Source of the DNA: Orthonyx spaldingii
Lineage: Eukaryota > Chordata > Aves > Passeriformes > Orthonychidae
Reading direction: 5' to 3'
NCBI GenBank assembly: GCA_013397795.1
Contig: VZTJ01000577.1
Location: forward strand, 87,388-151,387
Length of the DNA stretch: 64,000 nt
How positions within the stretch are numbered: position 1 is the first letter of the stretch; every line of letters begins with the position of its first letter. Positions 36,602-49,778 of the stretch are shown here, in pieces. The notes under the pieces were generated by a model, which saw only the letters and a list, made by a program, of their open reading frames with translations, did no database searches and had not been told where the DNA came from. The translations under genes and the position numbers were made by a program.

Positions 36602-39021
36602 GAGGCTTCTCTATGTGCCATGGTCAGCAGCATTCTAGCCTTGTCATACACCACCTTTTCAATGCCATTTTCTAATTAAGTGGAGAATTTGCCTTTTGTG
36701 GGCATATGACAATTGCCCTCTCTCTGCAGAAAACACCTTTTGCGCCATCCTGCAGCAGTGTTATTGATTACCTCATTTATTCCCAGGAGACAGAAGTTTT
36801 TCATTCCAAAAACTCCTGTCCTAGAAATCCCTTAAATAGGTAGCAAGGAGGTGAGTAAACATTTTTTTCCCCATGGAAAATGTTATGAATACTTTTACCA
36901 GATTCTAGATGACAAACTGTGGCAGCCAAACTAAAATACTGGAAAAAAACCTGCTGCTTAGTATCATCAGTGAAGTTCTCTAGAAGGCAACTATCACCAG
37001 GCTTATGGTAAGAGGACATCCAGTGAGAGTACATACCAAGTATATGGAGGTTTCCATGTCAGCATGAAGCTATTTCATATTCCCCAACCAATCCTGTGTG
37101 TGCAGAATGCTTTTTCAGCATAACCAAAATCTCAAATAAGGATGTTAGGAGCAAACACTTCCAATTAAAACAAAATCAAGGACTGAGGCAAAAAATCAGT
37201 ATCTCCCACAGAGTCCCATATCTTTTCCAAAAATTTATTAAATTCAGCCTTTTAATTGTATCAAGAGCTCTGCCTAATAAACTTCAGTTATCCTTTGGCA
37301 GCAGAGGAAAAGCTTTGATTAGAGATTCTGATCTTCCTTCACTCTTTGACACTTCATTTAAATAAAGTCTTAGATTTTCAGATACTTAAAGACAATCACA
37401 TATGCATGTGGTAGGCTTTGGGTTGCTGTTTCTGAATTGATGGCTGGACTACATCTAAGCAGCAGATATTTTACTTATACCTATCAAACTTCTATGAGGC
37501 TTTTCTACAGCATATCCCACCAACTGTCCCCACACGGGCTCTGAGACTGCATGCTATTTGATGCTAATGACCCTGTGAGCCCTAAGAAGTCTCTCAGCAA
37601 GGTTAAAGTGGTCCAAAGCATGACAGTATTTTACAGTCCCAATGTTCAAAACAAACTCTGCTTAGTTAGCAGGGAAGGTGGCTTCTTGTGGTTGCTAAAC
37701 AGCTTTGTGCTTCCCAGTGTTACCACCATACAGAAAGAAAACCTCTAAGACAATCTGGGGTTATGATCAGATTTACAGCAGGCAGCTGGCTAATGCAGAA
37801 CAGGATTGGCCCTGTAAACCTGACAGGTCCATACATAGAGTATTAATGTGCTTAAGCACTCTGACAGCAAGAACTGCTTATAAATATTATCCTCTCTGGA
37901 ACAGCGAAGCAATATCCTGCAAGCCACTGAAATAACTGGGAGGTTTACCACTGACAGATGAAGAGGCCTATTGGACACTGATTGGATCATGTAATTTTGC
38001 ATAAAAGTTGCCCCCACAGACTTCAAATCCAAACTTTTCATAAAAACTCTTTGCTTGTATGGAGAATTAAAAAATTGCTGCCAACACATTTTCTCCCTGC
38101 CTAGAAATGACCAGAGTCACCAACACATAGGACATATATAGTGGAAATACATCCATGATGTCTTTGGAAGGTAGGAAACTATTAGACAGTAGCTGCCTTC
38201 ACAACAGCTTCAGAAACTCCTCACTCTCCTAACACGGTTTGGATAGGAGGAGTGCACAGATAAGTAATGCTGACACATGTGGGAGAGAACAAGAGAACCT
38301 ATCTTCCAGCTAAGCTGTGTTTGGAGAAGGGCTCAGAGCATTAGCCGTGCTGTCAAAGCATCTGGACAAGGGAACCGAGTCAATGACCCTTTGCACCATA
38401 AAAGAAGCAACTAGGCAGCGAATAATGCCCATTCTTCCAAATGAATGCCTCAAATACCAGTTCAACTATGAATACCATTATTTCCAGAAGTGAGTTACAG
38501 ACACTTTTCTTTCAACCTTGAGTCCTACTTTGGGCAGAAATGAGGCGACTGCAGATTTATAGTCTGAATTTAAAAGTAAAGAAATATCTGTGCTACTTCA
38601 GATGTCCCTCAATCTTGCTGAATTCCTAATAAAACATTTCACTACACAGAGCATTTTTCTAGTTATGATGCCAGAGAAAGGATAAAGCTGAGAAGAAAAA
38701 AAAAATCTCCTTGTACAGTATCTTACAGTCAGTTAATGCAGCCTCATTCACACTCAGTGTTTCTCCTCTTAGCAGATCCATTAGACTCAGCAGAAACTCA
38801 CCTTAGTAAACCCATGTGTTTGCTTTTGTTGTTTGTCTGGTTTTGTGGTTGTTCTACTTTAATTTTTTCTATTTAAAAAATAGCCTTTGTTTTCCAGCTG
38901 GCTTCTGCTGTCTACAGCACTTAATATTTTGTTTTTCTTTTTAAAACAGCAGGCTTTAAAAAGTCAACAGCCTTCTCCAGTGAAGTGAACTTGTGGGAAT
39001 ACTGATTGTAATCAAACTGCC

Positions 39022-39420
39022 ATAGAATAAACAATGTTGGAAGAAATCTCCTGAACTTACCCGACCCTTCAGTCAAAATGGGTCCAACTTAGAGCAGGCT
39101 GCTCAGGGCCCTGTCCAGTTTAGCTTTGAGTATCTCTGAGGCTGGAGATTCCACAAGATCTCTGCGCAACCCATTCTAATGTTTGACTACTGTCTTGAGA
39201 CAAAAGATATTCCTGAGGTCTAATCAGAATGTCTCTTGTTGCAACTTGTGTCCATGACCTGCTGCCATTTCATCACGTGCTGTGAGTAGAGTCTGCCTCC
39301 TTCCCTGCAATATCCCATTAGGTAGTTAAAGGCATCAGTAACGTTCCACGTAAGATTTCCCTTAAGACTGAATAAATAAATCCAGCTCTATCTCTGCCAA
39401 TCCTCATATGTAAAGTTCAA
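39022..39420 (-). mobile_element. CR1 retrotransposon fragment (about 400 bp), diverged
   Basis: Read on the plus strand it begins like a reversed CR1 3' end (CATAGAATAAACAATGTTGG). It continues with GAGCAGGCTGCTCAGGGCCC, the TTGAGTATCTCTGAGG block and the GCGCAACCCATTC block, all in the order of reversed avian CR1. The many substitutions indicate an old copy. It is in the same orientation as HECW1 and has no coding capacity. Confidence 0.75.
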
Positions 39421-39750
39421 TCTGAAGGCTGAAGAAAACAGACACCAGACTTATTCTGAAAATGACCATGGCAGGGCGCTAAGCAGGGCACTGAGGTATG
39501 GCAAGGACTTCTGGGGAGGAGTGGCTTTTACAAAATCTGACCTCCAGTAACAGATGAATTCATTACAGCAATTTGGTCACCACCCAAAGCCTTGTGAAGG
39601 ATTTGGCCTGGTGCATATTGGATGCAAGACTTCTGAACATGAAATCATTAAATACAACAGGAGGGGAAAGTGGTGTCAACTAAATGTAGGAGTGCTGTCA
39701 CTTCAGAGAAATCATTAACTACAGCAGATCTGCAAGCTAAGCTTGACATA

Positions 39751-39906
39751 AAATCACAGAATTAACTACGTTGGAAAAGACCTTTGAGATCATCGAGTCC
39801 AACCTATGACCTAACACCTCCTCATCAACTGAACCATGGCACTGAGTGCCACATCCAGTCTTTTTTTAAAGACATCCAGGGACAGTGACTACACCACCTC
39901 CCTGGA
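39751..39906 (-). mobile_element. CR1 retrotransposon, 3'-end fragment (about 155 bp)
   Basis: The plus strand reads AATCACAGAATTAACTACG, then TTGGAAAAGACCTTTGAGAT, then CATCGAGTCCAACC and a CACCACCTCCCTGG end. That is the reverse complement of a songbird-type CR1 3' end, truncated inside. Its spelling differs from the copy at 39022-39420, so it is a separate insertion. Confidence 0.85.
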
Positions 39907-40820
39907 GAAAAAAATTTTTTGACAGCAAAATAAAGTATTATATTTTACTTCCACTTCAGTTAACGACAAAACTTTACGACCTTACTGAAGTCAGATGATT
40001 TTTTACAAAACAAGATGAACCACTGAAATACCACCTGAAAAAGCACGTAAGTACTACTGATTAAATAGCTTGTATTTTACAGGAAATGTCATTTCATTTC
40101 CAGTTGGAATTTCAAGAAAGTTTTAGAAAATAATATCAGTTGTCACAACAGTCATCAGTACCATTTGCATCTACAGAAACACTGAGATCACTCATCTTAA
40201 AAATACATAAGAAATTAGAAGTTCGAGCAAAGTTTAGTCATTCCAGTCTTCCTTTAACTGAGCTCCAGCATCAGCCTGCAGGTCTCATCAGGAGACTTTA
40301 ACAGTGGTCTTGTTAGCTGCTCATTAGTTAATAAGACAACACTTGAAAGGTGGTCATAACATGCTACAACAATTCCTTTCGGCAAGATATCATCTGATAC
40401 TTTAGCAATGAAATTAAATGGAATTTACTGATGTCAGAATTCATTCTGCTTCTCATGTTACTGTGATCCAATTTCCACTGCAACCATGTCAGCCTATTTA
40501 ATTCTTTAGGTACATCAGACAGGGAGAAAAGATGTACCACTTTTAGTTTAAATGCAGTAAAAGCAGTCCTGTACTACAGATCCTTATTTTTAAAGTTGAG
40601 GTTTAGAAAGTCAAAAGTTTTGCTGCTGATTCTGTGTAAAATGGCTCTGTTTCTGTGACATAGCCACAGCTCAGCCCCACAGCAAAGGAGGAGATGTCTC
40701 ACATGCCTCAGTGTTCCTGTCAGGTCTGAGCACTGAGGCTCACACAGTTATCAGCCACCTGTCTGAGAGATAGCCAAGTGGTCCTAAAGGCTGGTTGTAG
40801 TCAGTGCTCAGCATGTTTTT

Positions 40821-41223
40821 CAGGCAGTCTACACCACTCCTAATCCAGAAGCTCTTCAAAACCTTGAAAGGAAGAAGCCAAAAAAATTGAAAGAAATTTA
40901 CTAGAAAAGGAAAAAGTGGAACCAGAAGAAGAAAAAAGGCAAAGGTCTATAGAAGAAAAGTGGAAAACAAAGGAAAAAGCAGTAAAGAATGCTATAAGGA
41001 AAGCAAGAAATTAATTTCTAAAATGCCAGACCTTTACATTCTAAAAAAATTCCCTTCTTCCCTTTCAGATACATCTCAAAACACCCAAGCCAAACACCAT
41101 AAAAATCCCAATACCTCAACAGTGATCCCTACAGCTTTGTTAGAACTCAAACCTGACAGCAGCAGCTTTCAAACTTGCCTATTGACAAAAGTAAGTGAGA
41201 TCCTTTGGGGAAAAATGAGATAA
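40821..41223 (+). pseudogene. Possible decayed coding fragment, charged (unidentified)
   Basis: After a splice-acceptor-like TGTTTTTCAG, one frame reads Pro-Asn-Pro-Glu-Ala-Leu-Gln followed by a Lys/Glu-rich helix up to a stop at 40902. A second frame (40868-41014, 48 codons) continues in the same style, including EKVEPEEEKRQRSIEEKW. A third frame (40960-41223) stays open for 87 codons with a different, Ser/Thr/Lys-rich composition. Three successive frames would fit a retrocopy broken by small indels. An equally good explanation is that purine-rich DNA tends to give Lys/Glu open frames by chance. I do not recognise the protein. Confidence 0.22.
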
Positions 41224-43534
41224 ATAAATAGTCTGCTTTAAAAACCAGGGTTTCCTGAGAACAGTGGCACCTCCAGACTTCTCTGGTATTACATTTTAAA
41301 TATTCGCACACAGCTGAATCAGCTGTGTGGTAACAGCCCTTGGTTGTCCTCAAACACTTCACCTCTGGAATCACAGTCCTAGTACAACTGCAGTCTGCCG
41401 GACAAAAGTCACAAATATGTTGGCACCTGAGATATAGTCCATTATGCATTTTTTGAACTGAATTTTAACAATTACCCAGGGTGAATTAGGTATTATGAGC
41501 GGTGCTGGTGGTCCTTTGCTAAGAATATCAATTTGTGGTCTAATAACGTGGTTTATACTTATGTTCACTGTGAAGTACTACCACATAGGCATAAGGGCAA
41601 AAGCTGCCTCAGTGTAAATAAAAATCAGACTTGATGAGTTAAAAAGGAAAGTGTATAAGAACAATTCAGTTGCTTTCCATCAGACTTTACAGATGTAAGA
41701 ATTTATGCCTCCTATTAAAGTGGAGCTATTGAGTAGGGAGTGCTGCATACTTTCAGTAGCTTCCCTAAGAACTCAGTTAGCTAGCTAGGGAAAAAAGACC
41801 CAGCTATTTAATGGAAATGGAAAGTGTTTCTCAAGAGATTCAAGGATTAAAAATGAACAAAGGGTTCACAATTCTATTAAAGAAATATTCTTATGCACAT
41901 CTGCCGATATATAACATACTGACCTACATCGATTTCCCCACTTGTAAGAAAGCCTGAGAACAAAGGAGGTCCAAGCAATAGTTATAGGAAAAAATTATTT
42001 AGAAAAGTGTGTAATATTACATAACTTTATTCTATCAGCAAAACTATGTTAAGGGAACATGACTATCCTGTCAAGCTCAAGAAATCAGGAAATGCAAACC
42101 TAAAAGAGTAACTGTGAAGCATAAAGTCTGCCTCTTGACATATAAATTTTAATGCATCTTTCTTTTTTTAGCTGTCTCCCATCATAACTTTTTCCCAATG
42201 CAATATTATAAATATATTTTTGGATCACCCAGGTTTTGTGTGAAGTTAAGTACAGGAAATCCAAGAGATGCTCAACATACACATAAAACAAAGGATGGCA
42301 TGATCATGATAGGCCTTGCATGCATGTGCACATGGACATCCATGCACACTAAACTCATAGGGCAAATACCTGCAGGCACTGGTGTCTGTTTGGATGCTGA
42401 AAAATGTTCTGGTTTTCAGTCACCACCTGCTCCTCTCTAGCATCGACTTAGGGTATTTCTACTGAAACAACCTGCAAGTTATTCCACAAACATTGCAAAT
42501 GACTTACAAATCCACCAGTTATAAACATGTGCAGCTTTACCTCACAGTCATTTCCTCAGTCATGCCTGCTGATTTTAGGTTATCTGAGGGAATGAGTTAT
42601 TTCAGAAGAGATCTTAAGTACTGGCTATTTTTATAAAGGATTATGCATTGCAAAACTACAATAACGTTCTTCTCTCCCCAGATCTTTCTCCCAGCCCCTC
42701 TTCTTTCCAGGACTAAGAAAAGCAGACAAGGAAACAAAAGAAAGATATTTCAAGAAAACTAAGTTATTTCTCTCTGTTACTCTGGCTGCTGGAAAGTTCT
42801 TGGTTACTGAAAGTCCAATCAGGACTAAACCACTAGCATTTATCAGTTGTAGCAGATATGAAACTTCACTGCAGAGCTACACAGACAGGTTCAGTGCAGG
42901 CTACAGATCTGGCTTTAACAAATTATACGACCGCCTTCTTTCCCTCTGCATGTCTGGCTGTTTGTCTAGCTGCTGCTCTGATGTAAAGAAATCCATGAAG
43001 TGCTTGAAAACAGGCATGTTGGTAAATCACAGCTGCTGAAATTTGCTGAAAATTGCTGAGTGAGAGACTGGGCACACAACCGCCCATCTTGGCTTAAGTT
43101 CATACCTTGGCTTGTATTCAGATACATGTGATACAGATGCATGGACACAAGAAGAAGTCTTGTACCTATCTCTCACCTTTCCTCCTACTGTGCCAGCTTT
43201 CTGTCTGGCCAAAGGGAACACGACATCCTTTAGCTCAGGAATATGTGATTCCACTAAAATCTGTGTTACATTTATAGGGGATTCAGAGACTTTATAATCC
43301 GTACACCTACCCAAGAATTTACCAGTATTCTCAACTATGCATCAAAGCTTTGTAAAATTACACTTTGCTTTTGCACAGCAAATCCACCATTTAGATGTTC
43401 AGCTCATTTCTCGTCTGTGTGTCCTAAACATTTCCCTCCCATCTGAAAACCCACAGGCTACAGCTCTGACTGCTGTCAGTGCATCAGGAGACCTCAGACA
43501 GAAACCACAGCTAAGTCCCCATTCTCTTTTCTGA

Positions 43535-43590
43535 AACAAACAAACAAACAAACAAAAAAAACCCACAACCAAAACAACAACCAAAACCAA
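43535..43590. repeat. (CAAA)n microsatellite with A/C-rich tail
   Basis: About five CAAA units followed by an A-run and AACCAAAAC-type sequence. It is GTTT-rich in the HECW1 transcript. A simple repeat only. Confidence 0.9.
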
Positions 43591-44849
43591 TTTAACTCAA
43601 CTTTGCATTATACTCTGAAGCAGCTGTCCACAGTGACATGACTTATAGCAGTAAGTAATTTAAAATAGCCACATAAAGGAACACACTGTAAATAATTGGC
43701 ATCTAGCCTATATTTCTGCAGTAGTTCACCCAGGCTTTGAGAGAAAGACCAACTGAGTAGGCAGAAAGATCTCTATAATTTCAGTGGATCTGGCTTTCAG
43801 GTTACCATAATCTACACCAATAGATTTAAAATCCATAGCCACACCTTTTTTATCATCTCTCCCTGCAGATTAGCCTTCCTCTTCCCTTTTCACTTGGCAG
43901 TGTGTTTGAGACACAGCAGTAGATACTGTTAAACAAAAGACCATCTTCAAGAAATAAGATGAGCCTTTGACATCCTAACATTGTTTTACAAACATCACAG
44001 ATATTTTTAAAATAAAACCATAAGATAGTAACTCTGCTGTATTTACCATGTTTTCCTGACATCCTATTTTTGCATTGTTACAGAAGTATCGTAAGAATTT
44101 TACAAAATAAGTTCCTTCACTGTCCCATCTACTTATTTTGCCTCATTCAGTGTAAGCTCTTAAAGAGCCATTTAGGATTTTATTCATTGCTGTGGATAAG
44201 CACTGAGTTCATGGTTTGCCCTGTACACCTTTTAAAATTTATTCGACATCTTAAGAAGGCTTATCCACACAAACAGCTGTCTCTCAGCTAATATTTGCAT
44301 TCCTTCTTCAACATGAGTCATTTCTTCTTTGTTCTAAGCTAATCAGCATGGTTTAGTATGCCAGTTTTCCTGAATGAATATGTCAGTCAGAAACCTGACC
44401 ACTGTGCTTTTCAGCATAGCTAATACTTACTATTAAGTCTTCTGCTTTGTCACATCAGCTAATAGGAATTAATAGCAGATTAAAGTCTATGACAACAACT
44501 TTCGTTTGAGAATTTGTAACCCTTTTGGAAAACATTAATTCTTAGCACATAGTCAAGAGGTAAGACATTGCCACTCACATCTGAGGTGAAATATAAAGAT
44601 GACCACAGCAGTGCTACATAACAACGTTGAACCAGACATAAAAAAAGGGCAAAATTAACTTGAAATTGCAGGTACTAAAGGTGGATCATCATTAAGAAAT
44701 TAGAATCTGAACAATTAGAATTCATACATTAACTCATACAATCTTGAAAAAGTGTCAGCATGATTTTAACTATAACCAGAAAACGGGTTTCTTGTCTTGA
44801 AGAAAGCACAATGTCCTTCCAGAGACATGACTGGAAATGACTTTCTGGG

Positions 44850-45453
44850 TATCCTGGTTTCAGCTAGGGTAGAGTTAACTTCTCAGTAGCTGCTAAAGCA
44901 CTGTGTTTTGGATTCGGAATGAGAATGGTATTAATAACACACTGATGTTTTGGCTTTTGCTAAGTTGTGTTTATTCCATGTCAAGGACATTTTTTCCTTG
45001 TCTCATGCTGTTCCAGTGAGGAGGTTCACAAAAGAAACTGTAAGGGAGCATAGCTGGAACAGTTGACTCGAACTGTCCAAAGGGATATTCCAAGAGATTA
45101 CCATGGAACATCATGCCCAGTATATAAACTGGGGAGAGTTACCTACTAGGAAAGTCAATCTGAGTTTGGGAAAGGGGGTTTGGCATCAGTCAGCAGGAGG
45201 TAAGCAACTGTATTGTGCATCACCTGTTTTTCCCTTTATTATTATTGGTAGTAGTAGTATTACTACTATTATTATCATAATTTACCATTATTACTATATT
45301 TTAATTTATTTTCAATTATTAAACTATTCTTATCTCAATGTACAAGTTTAACTTTGATTCTCCTCCCCACTCCACTGGAGAGGGTGGGAAAAGAGGGGAT
45401 GTTAAGTGAGTGACTGCATTGTGCTTTATTTCCAGCTGGGCTTAAACCAGACA
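44850..45453 (+). mobile_element. Solo LTR, bird ERVL-like family (604 bp), with 5-bp TSD
   Basis: The LTR runs from TATCCTGGTTTCAGC to CTTAAACCAGACA and is flanked on both sides by CTGGG (44845-44849 and 45454-45458). A 5-bp duplication is typical of ERVL integration. Internal landmarks are the AGTATATAAACTGGGG TATA region (about 45119), the GCATTGTGCATCACCTGT block, an ATT/ACT-rich stretch (about 45237-45300) and CTTATCTCAATG near the 3' end. The first two bases are TA rather than TG, one substitution at the terminus. It is the same family as the LTRs at 61853 and 62757 and lies antisense to HECW1. Confidence 0.88.
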
Positions 45454-45539
45454 CTGGGTCATGGAGGCCAGCAGATACAGCAATTGGTACATCTCCTCCC
45501 AGCCAATTCAGATTTCTTATCTAATTAATACCATTCCTG

Positions 45540-46664
45540 CTTCAAAAGTCTTCTACCCCAGGAGGCAGAAGTAAAGCCTTTGATACTGTCTCCCACAGCA
45601 TTCCCCTGGAGAAGCTGGTGGCCTATGACTTGGACAGGTGCACTCTGTGCTAGGTTAAAAACTGGCTGGATGGTCAGGCCCAGAGAGTGGTGATGAATGG
45701 AGCCACATTCAGTTGCTGCCTGGTCACTAGTGGGGTTACTAGTGGGGCACATCCTCTTTAATATCTTTATTGATGATCTGGACAAGGGGATTGAGTGGCC
45801 CCTCAGTTTGCAGATGACATTAAGTTAGGGAGGAGTGCTGATCTGCTGGAGGGTAGGAAGGCTCTGCAGAGGGATCTGGACAGGCTGGATTGACGGGCTG
45901 AGGCCAATTGTAAGAGGTTCAATACAGCCGAGAGATGGGTGTTACACTTGGGTCACAACAACCCCATGCAGTGCTACAGGCTGGGGGAAGAGTGACTGGA
46001 AAGATGCCTTGCAGGAAAGGACCTGGGGGTGGTGGACAACAGCAGCAGAACATGAACCAGTGTGTGTGTGTAGGTAGCCGAGTAGGCCAATGGCATCCTG
46101 GCCTGTATCAAAAATAATGTGGTCAGCAGGATTGTCCTTGCCAGGGCAGTGATTGTCCCTCTCTATTGGGCTCTGGTGAGACTGCATCTCAAGTCCTGTC
46201 TTCAGTTCAGGGTCCCTCAAAGTACGATATTGATGTGTTGGAGTGAGTCCAGAGGAGGGCAACAAAGCTGGTGAATAGCCTGGAGGGTAAGTGTTCTTGC
46301 AGCAGCTGATGGAGCTGGGGTTAGTTAGCCGGGAGAAAAGGAGGCTCAGGGGTGGCCTTATTGCTCTCTACAACTATCCGAAACGAGGTTGTGGTGAGTG
46401 GGGCATAGCCTCAAGATTCAAGGGGAGGTTCAGGCTGGACATCAGAAAGAATTTCTTCAAGGAAAGGGGTGTCAAGCATTGGAATGGGCTGCCCAGGGAG
46501 GTGGTGGAGTCACCACCCCTTAAGCTGTTCAGGAAACAACTGTACGTGGGACTTAGCACTATGGTCTTGTTGACAAGGTGATCAGTCAGAGGTTGGAGTC
46601 AATGATCTTGGAGGTCTTTTCCAACCTAAACAATCCTATGACTCTATTCCATGATTCTATCCCT
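45540..46664 (+). mobile_element. CR1 retrotransposon, 5'-truncated, with reverse-transcriptase remnant (1.1 kb)
   Basis: The best-preserved CR1 copy in the window. Translation in broken frames gives the CR1 ORF2 C-terminal half: an AFDTVSHS-like motif (about 45575), the Phe-Ala-Asp-Asp catalytic motif of the polymerase (about 45804) and the RLDIRKNFF/KHWNGLPREVVES-type tail (about 46430-46510). The 3' end shows the diagnostic GGTCTTTTCCAACCTAAAC and the final ATTCCATGATTCTAT. Multiple frameshifts make it inactive. It inserted about 90 bp beyond the solo LTR and lies antisense to HECW1. CR1 is the dominant LINE of birds and other sauropsids, which supports the host assignment. Confidence 0.93.
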
Positions 46665-49600
46665 CAGATGCACAAAACCATGATGTTGTTATCTACACTC
46701 AAAATTTTCTCTCCCTATATTTCTATATAAACACACAAAGATCTTCAACTCATAAGTAGCAGAGATTGTAAGAGATTCTGAAAATGTCTGCTTATGCCTT
46801 CAACAAGAATTTAATTTTGTATTAAAAACTGTGCAAGAGAAGATGCAGATCAGAATCACATGTCACCTGATGCAAATGCTTTTAAAGTACCTTAGAAGAA
46901 CTTCAGTAAAAGGAAACACGGTAAAGCTGCAAGCAGTGCTAACTGACAGAGATGGGAGAGATCAAGAGCTTCTTATCTCCATCTCTGCTAATTCCGGAAC
47001 ATGGCAGAAGACAACAAGATTGGACAAAGGTAAATGCTCAGGAAAGCAATGGTGGTTTTTTTACTTGCAAGGCCTAATTAAAAGGAAAAATTTGACCCTG
47101 TGGGGGCACAGAAAGCTTACAATTGACAAGCTCAAAACTATTTCCCTGCTGCAATGACTTGCAGTCATCAAGTCTCCCACTTACAACAGGGACACAAGCT
47201 TTTCCAACAGCTGCCTCTATGTGGGTCCAGTGCACAGCAGGAAAGGACAGCTAGTGAAAACATTAGGGCAAGTCACGATGTGGATAAGCAGTCTTGGAAA
47301 GAAAATGAAACACAGAACACCGAATCCTGGTCTTTTCCTCTTTATGCCCCATCAGGCAGTACTGCAGACATAGCAAATTTGACCTAGAGGATTTCATGTC
47401 CATGCACTGCAGGATTCTTATAGCTTCCATAGTCTCTGGTGTTGAACTAGCTGGCTACTGGATTCATGCTGGCAACATCACTGTTTCTTTTTTTTCCCCA
47501 AGTGAAAACTGTATTTTTTTTTTTTAATTAAGATTGTGCCAACTATAAATTGTGCTTTTACTAAATAGCAGCACACACACAAAAAATTAGTAGAACAAAA
47601 TGTTCTCTTTTTTAATTCATTAGCAGGCCTCTAGTGCACCCAGTGAGATTTAAATCAATGTGTACAAAATTGGCAGTAACAAATCAAACTGGCAAATGCA
47701 GGGGGAAAAGGCAGAAAGAATTTATTTTGTAAAGCAACATTAAAGCAAATCTTTTCGCAACTTCTGAACTGAAACATGCTGGAAAGCTGTGTCATGTAGT
47801 CTAAAACACCCCTAGTAATTTATCTGGTGCTCACCCTCAATCAGATTCATGCCCTATCACAGCAAGTAACTCTTAGAAGGGAGGAAGCAGGAGGTGTTTC
47901 ATTCCTTCATTCAGCAGTCTATCACATTCAACTCTGAAGTACTCCCCAGGTCTAAATCCTTCTTTCCTTCCCCCTTCTAAAAATAAAATATCTGTCATCA
48001 GACCTACTGTGTAATGTCAGAAACTGCACTGTTTTTCATTAATCTGACCAGATGTAGGAGAGAGTAGTAAGAATGTAAAAGGCCAAAGCAAGGATGATTA
48101 CACCAGTGCAGTTACTGAACAGTTGCTGATCTCTCCATTATTTACTAAACTACAGAAGGGAGCAATATGATGTGCAGATATTACTATGGCTATTATGTGA
48201 CTGTAACAAGAGACATTCCAAAAGCAAGTGCCTGGGAAATACTAGACTCTTATTGAACCCATTAACAAATAAATGGCTTGTGTAATGGTCTTCTTGGTGT
48301 TGCTGAAATAAAATCACTCCAGTTCCCATCTGTCATATTTTTTATTTCTTCACTTCAACTGTGTGCTGTATTGCAAGTCTGCTAATTGAACCATTCTAAA
48401 TCTACACTCAGAAGTTCATATAGGATCAGATGCCCAGCAAGGTTAAATTTGACCCAAGTGTTTTCTTTCAAACAACATGTACAAAGAAATTAGAGCAACA
48501 GAGAGAAGCCCAGAATTGGTGCAACTGACCTGCAAAGTGAATACTTAGGGATGGTTCAGCAGCTCCACAATTAGTGCTGCTTAATTAGAGTTCATGAGAG
48601 GGAAAGAAATGGACAGCAATTTAACGGAACCTGCAAATGGTAGCAATAACCCTGATTTTTGTTCTGTCCTACTCTGCTTTAGTTCTGCAAAACCACACAT
48701 TTGGACTACCACAATAGGTTTGTGTGATGGATGAACACTTATAGATTTATTTAATTTAATAATTTAAAAGATGCCAGCTTTTTCTTATGCCCCATCTTTC
48801 CTGTTTAAATCCATTGCAGCCATGCCTACAGCAATGCATCATGTGTGAAGCTACTAGGAATTTAAGTCTGCCTGCACCAGTAAAAGAAGACTACAGACAA
48901 CAGTGTCAGGATCTCCATAACTTCCACTTCATATCATTCCACTCTTCAGTGCACCTGCCCCAGCCACCCTGCCTGTACAGGCACCCAGCTTTTCCCTGCT
49001 TCAAGCGCCTGGTACTCTGCCAGGGATAAATTTGATATATAGGCCTAGATCTTCCATGCTCTCATAGACTACCTGGATTCACCACAGGATGCAAAAGGGC
49101 ACTGGCTGTCAGTGTAGCAGCAATATGTGCAGGTCACTGCTTGGTACAGCACTCCATGCTGATTGTTCCAGAGCAGCAGGGCCAGCACCTGCTCAGGACA
49201 AGCACCGCATTCCAGAGAAGTGCAGCACTGATCCCTGCTCACGTGCTGCCCCGCATCCCACACGCACCGGGCAATAGGCTCTTCCCCTTCTCTCCTAGAT
49301 GTGCACTCCTTGGAGGTCTGTGTGAAATATGCAGGTGGATTTGGGCAGAAAAAACACTGAGAAGTATTTTGGGAGCATTTGTTGCATAAAGTTTTTCCAC
49401 TCCATTTGTGATTTTTGAAGCCAAGCCTAACTTTAGGTACTTGTATTTGAAATTCCATTAAGATGATCAAATACGCTATGCACCTCTGTCTGTCATACGG
49501 ATTGATCAGGAAATTATGAAGACTGCAAAATTAAATAACATTTAAATATGCAAACAGCTGTGTGCTGGAAAGCAGAGACATTCCTCCTTGGGTGGAACAA

Positions 49601-49778
49601 TAAAAATGCACATACCTGCATGTTGAGTTATGGGCTGCTGCTCAGGAAATCAGTGGTGACAAAGAAAATTGTTTGTACCTCCACTGCTCAATTTGTGCTT
49701 CTTAGACAATAAATTATGAACACTTACCTCTCAAAATGGGTATAAATCTATGAATGAGTGGTAATAGGACTTTCAACC

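Noticed and set aside
45525..46581. Short open frames that could be read as small proteins
   Set aside because: On the plus strand they are frameshifted pieces of the CR1 reverse transcriptase; minus-strand ones are shadows.
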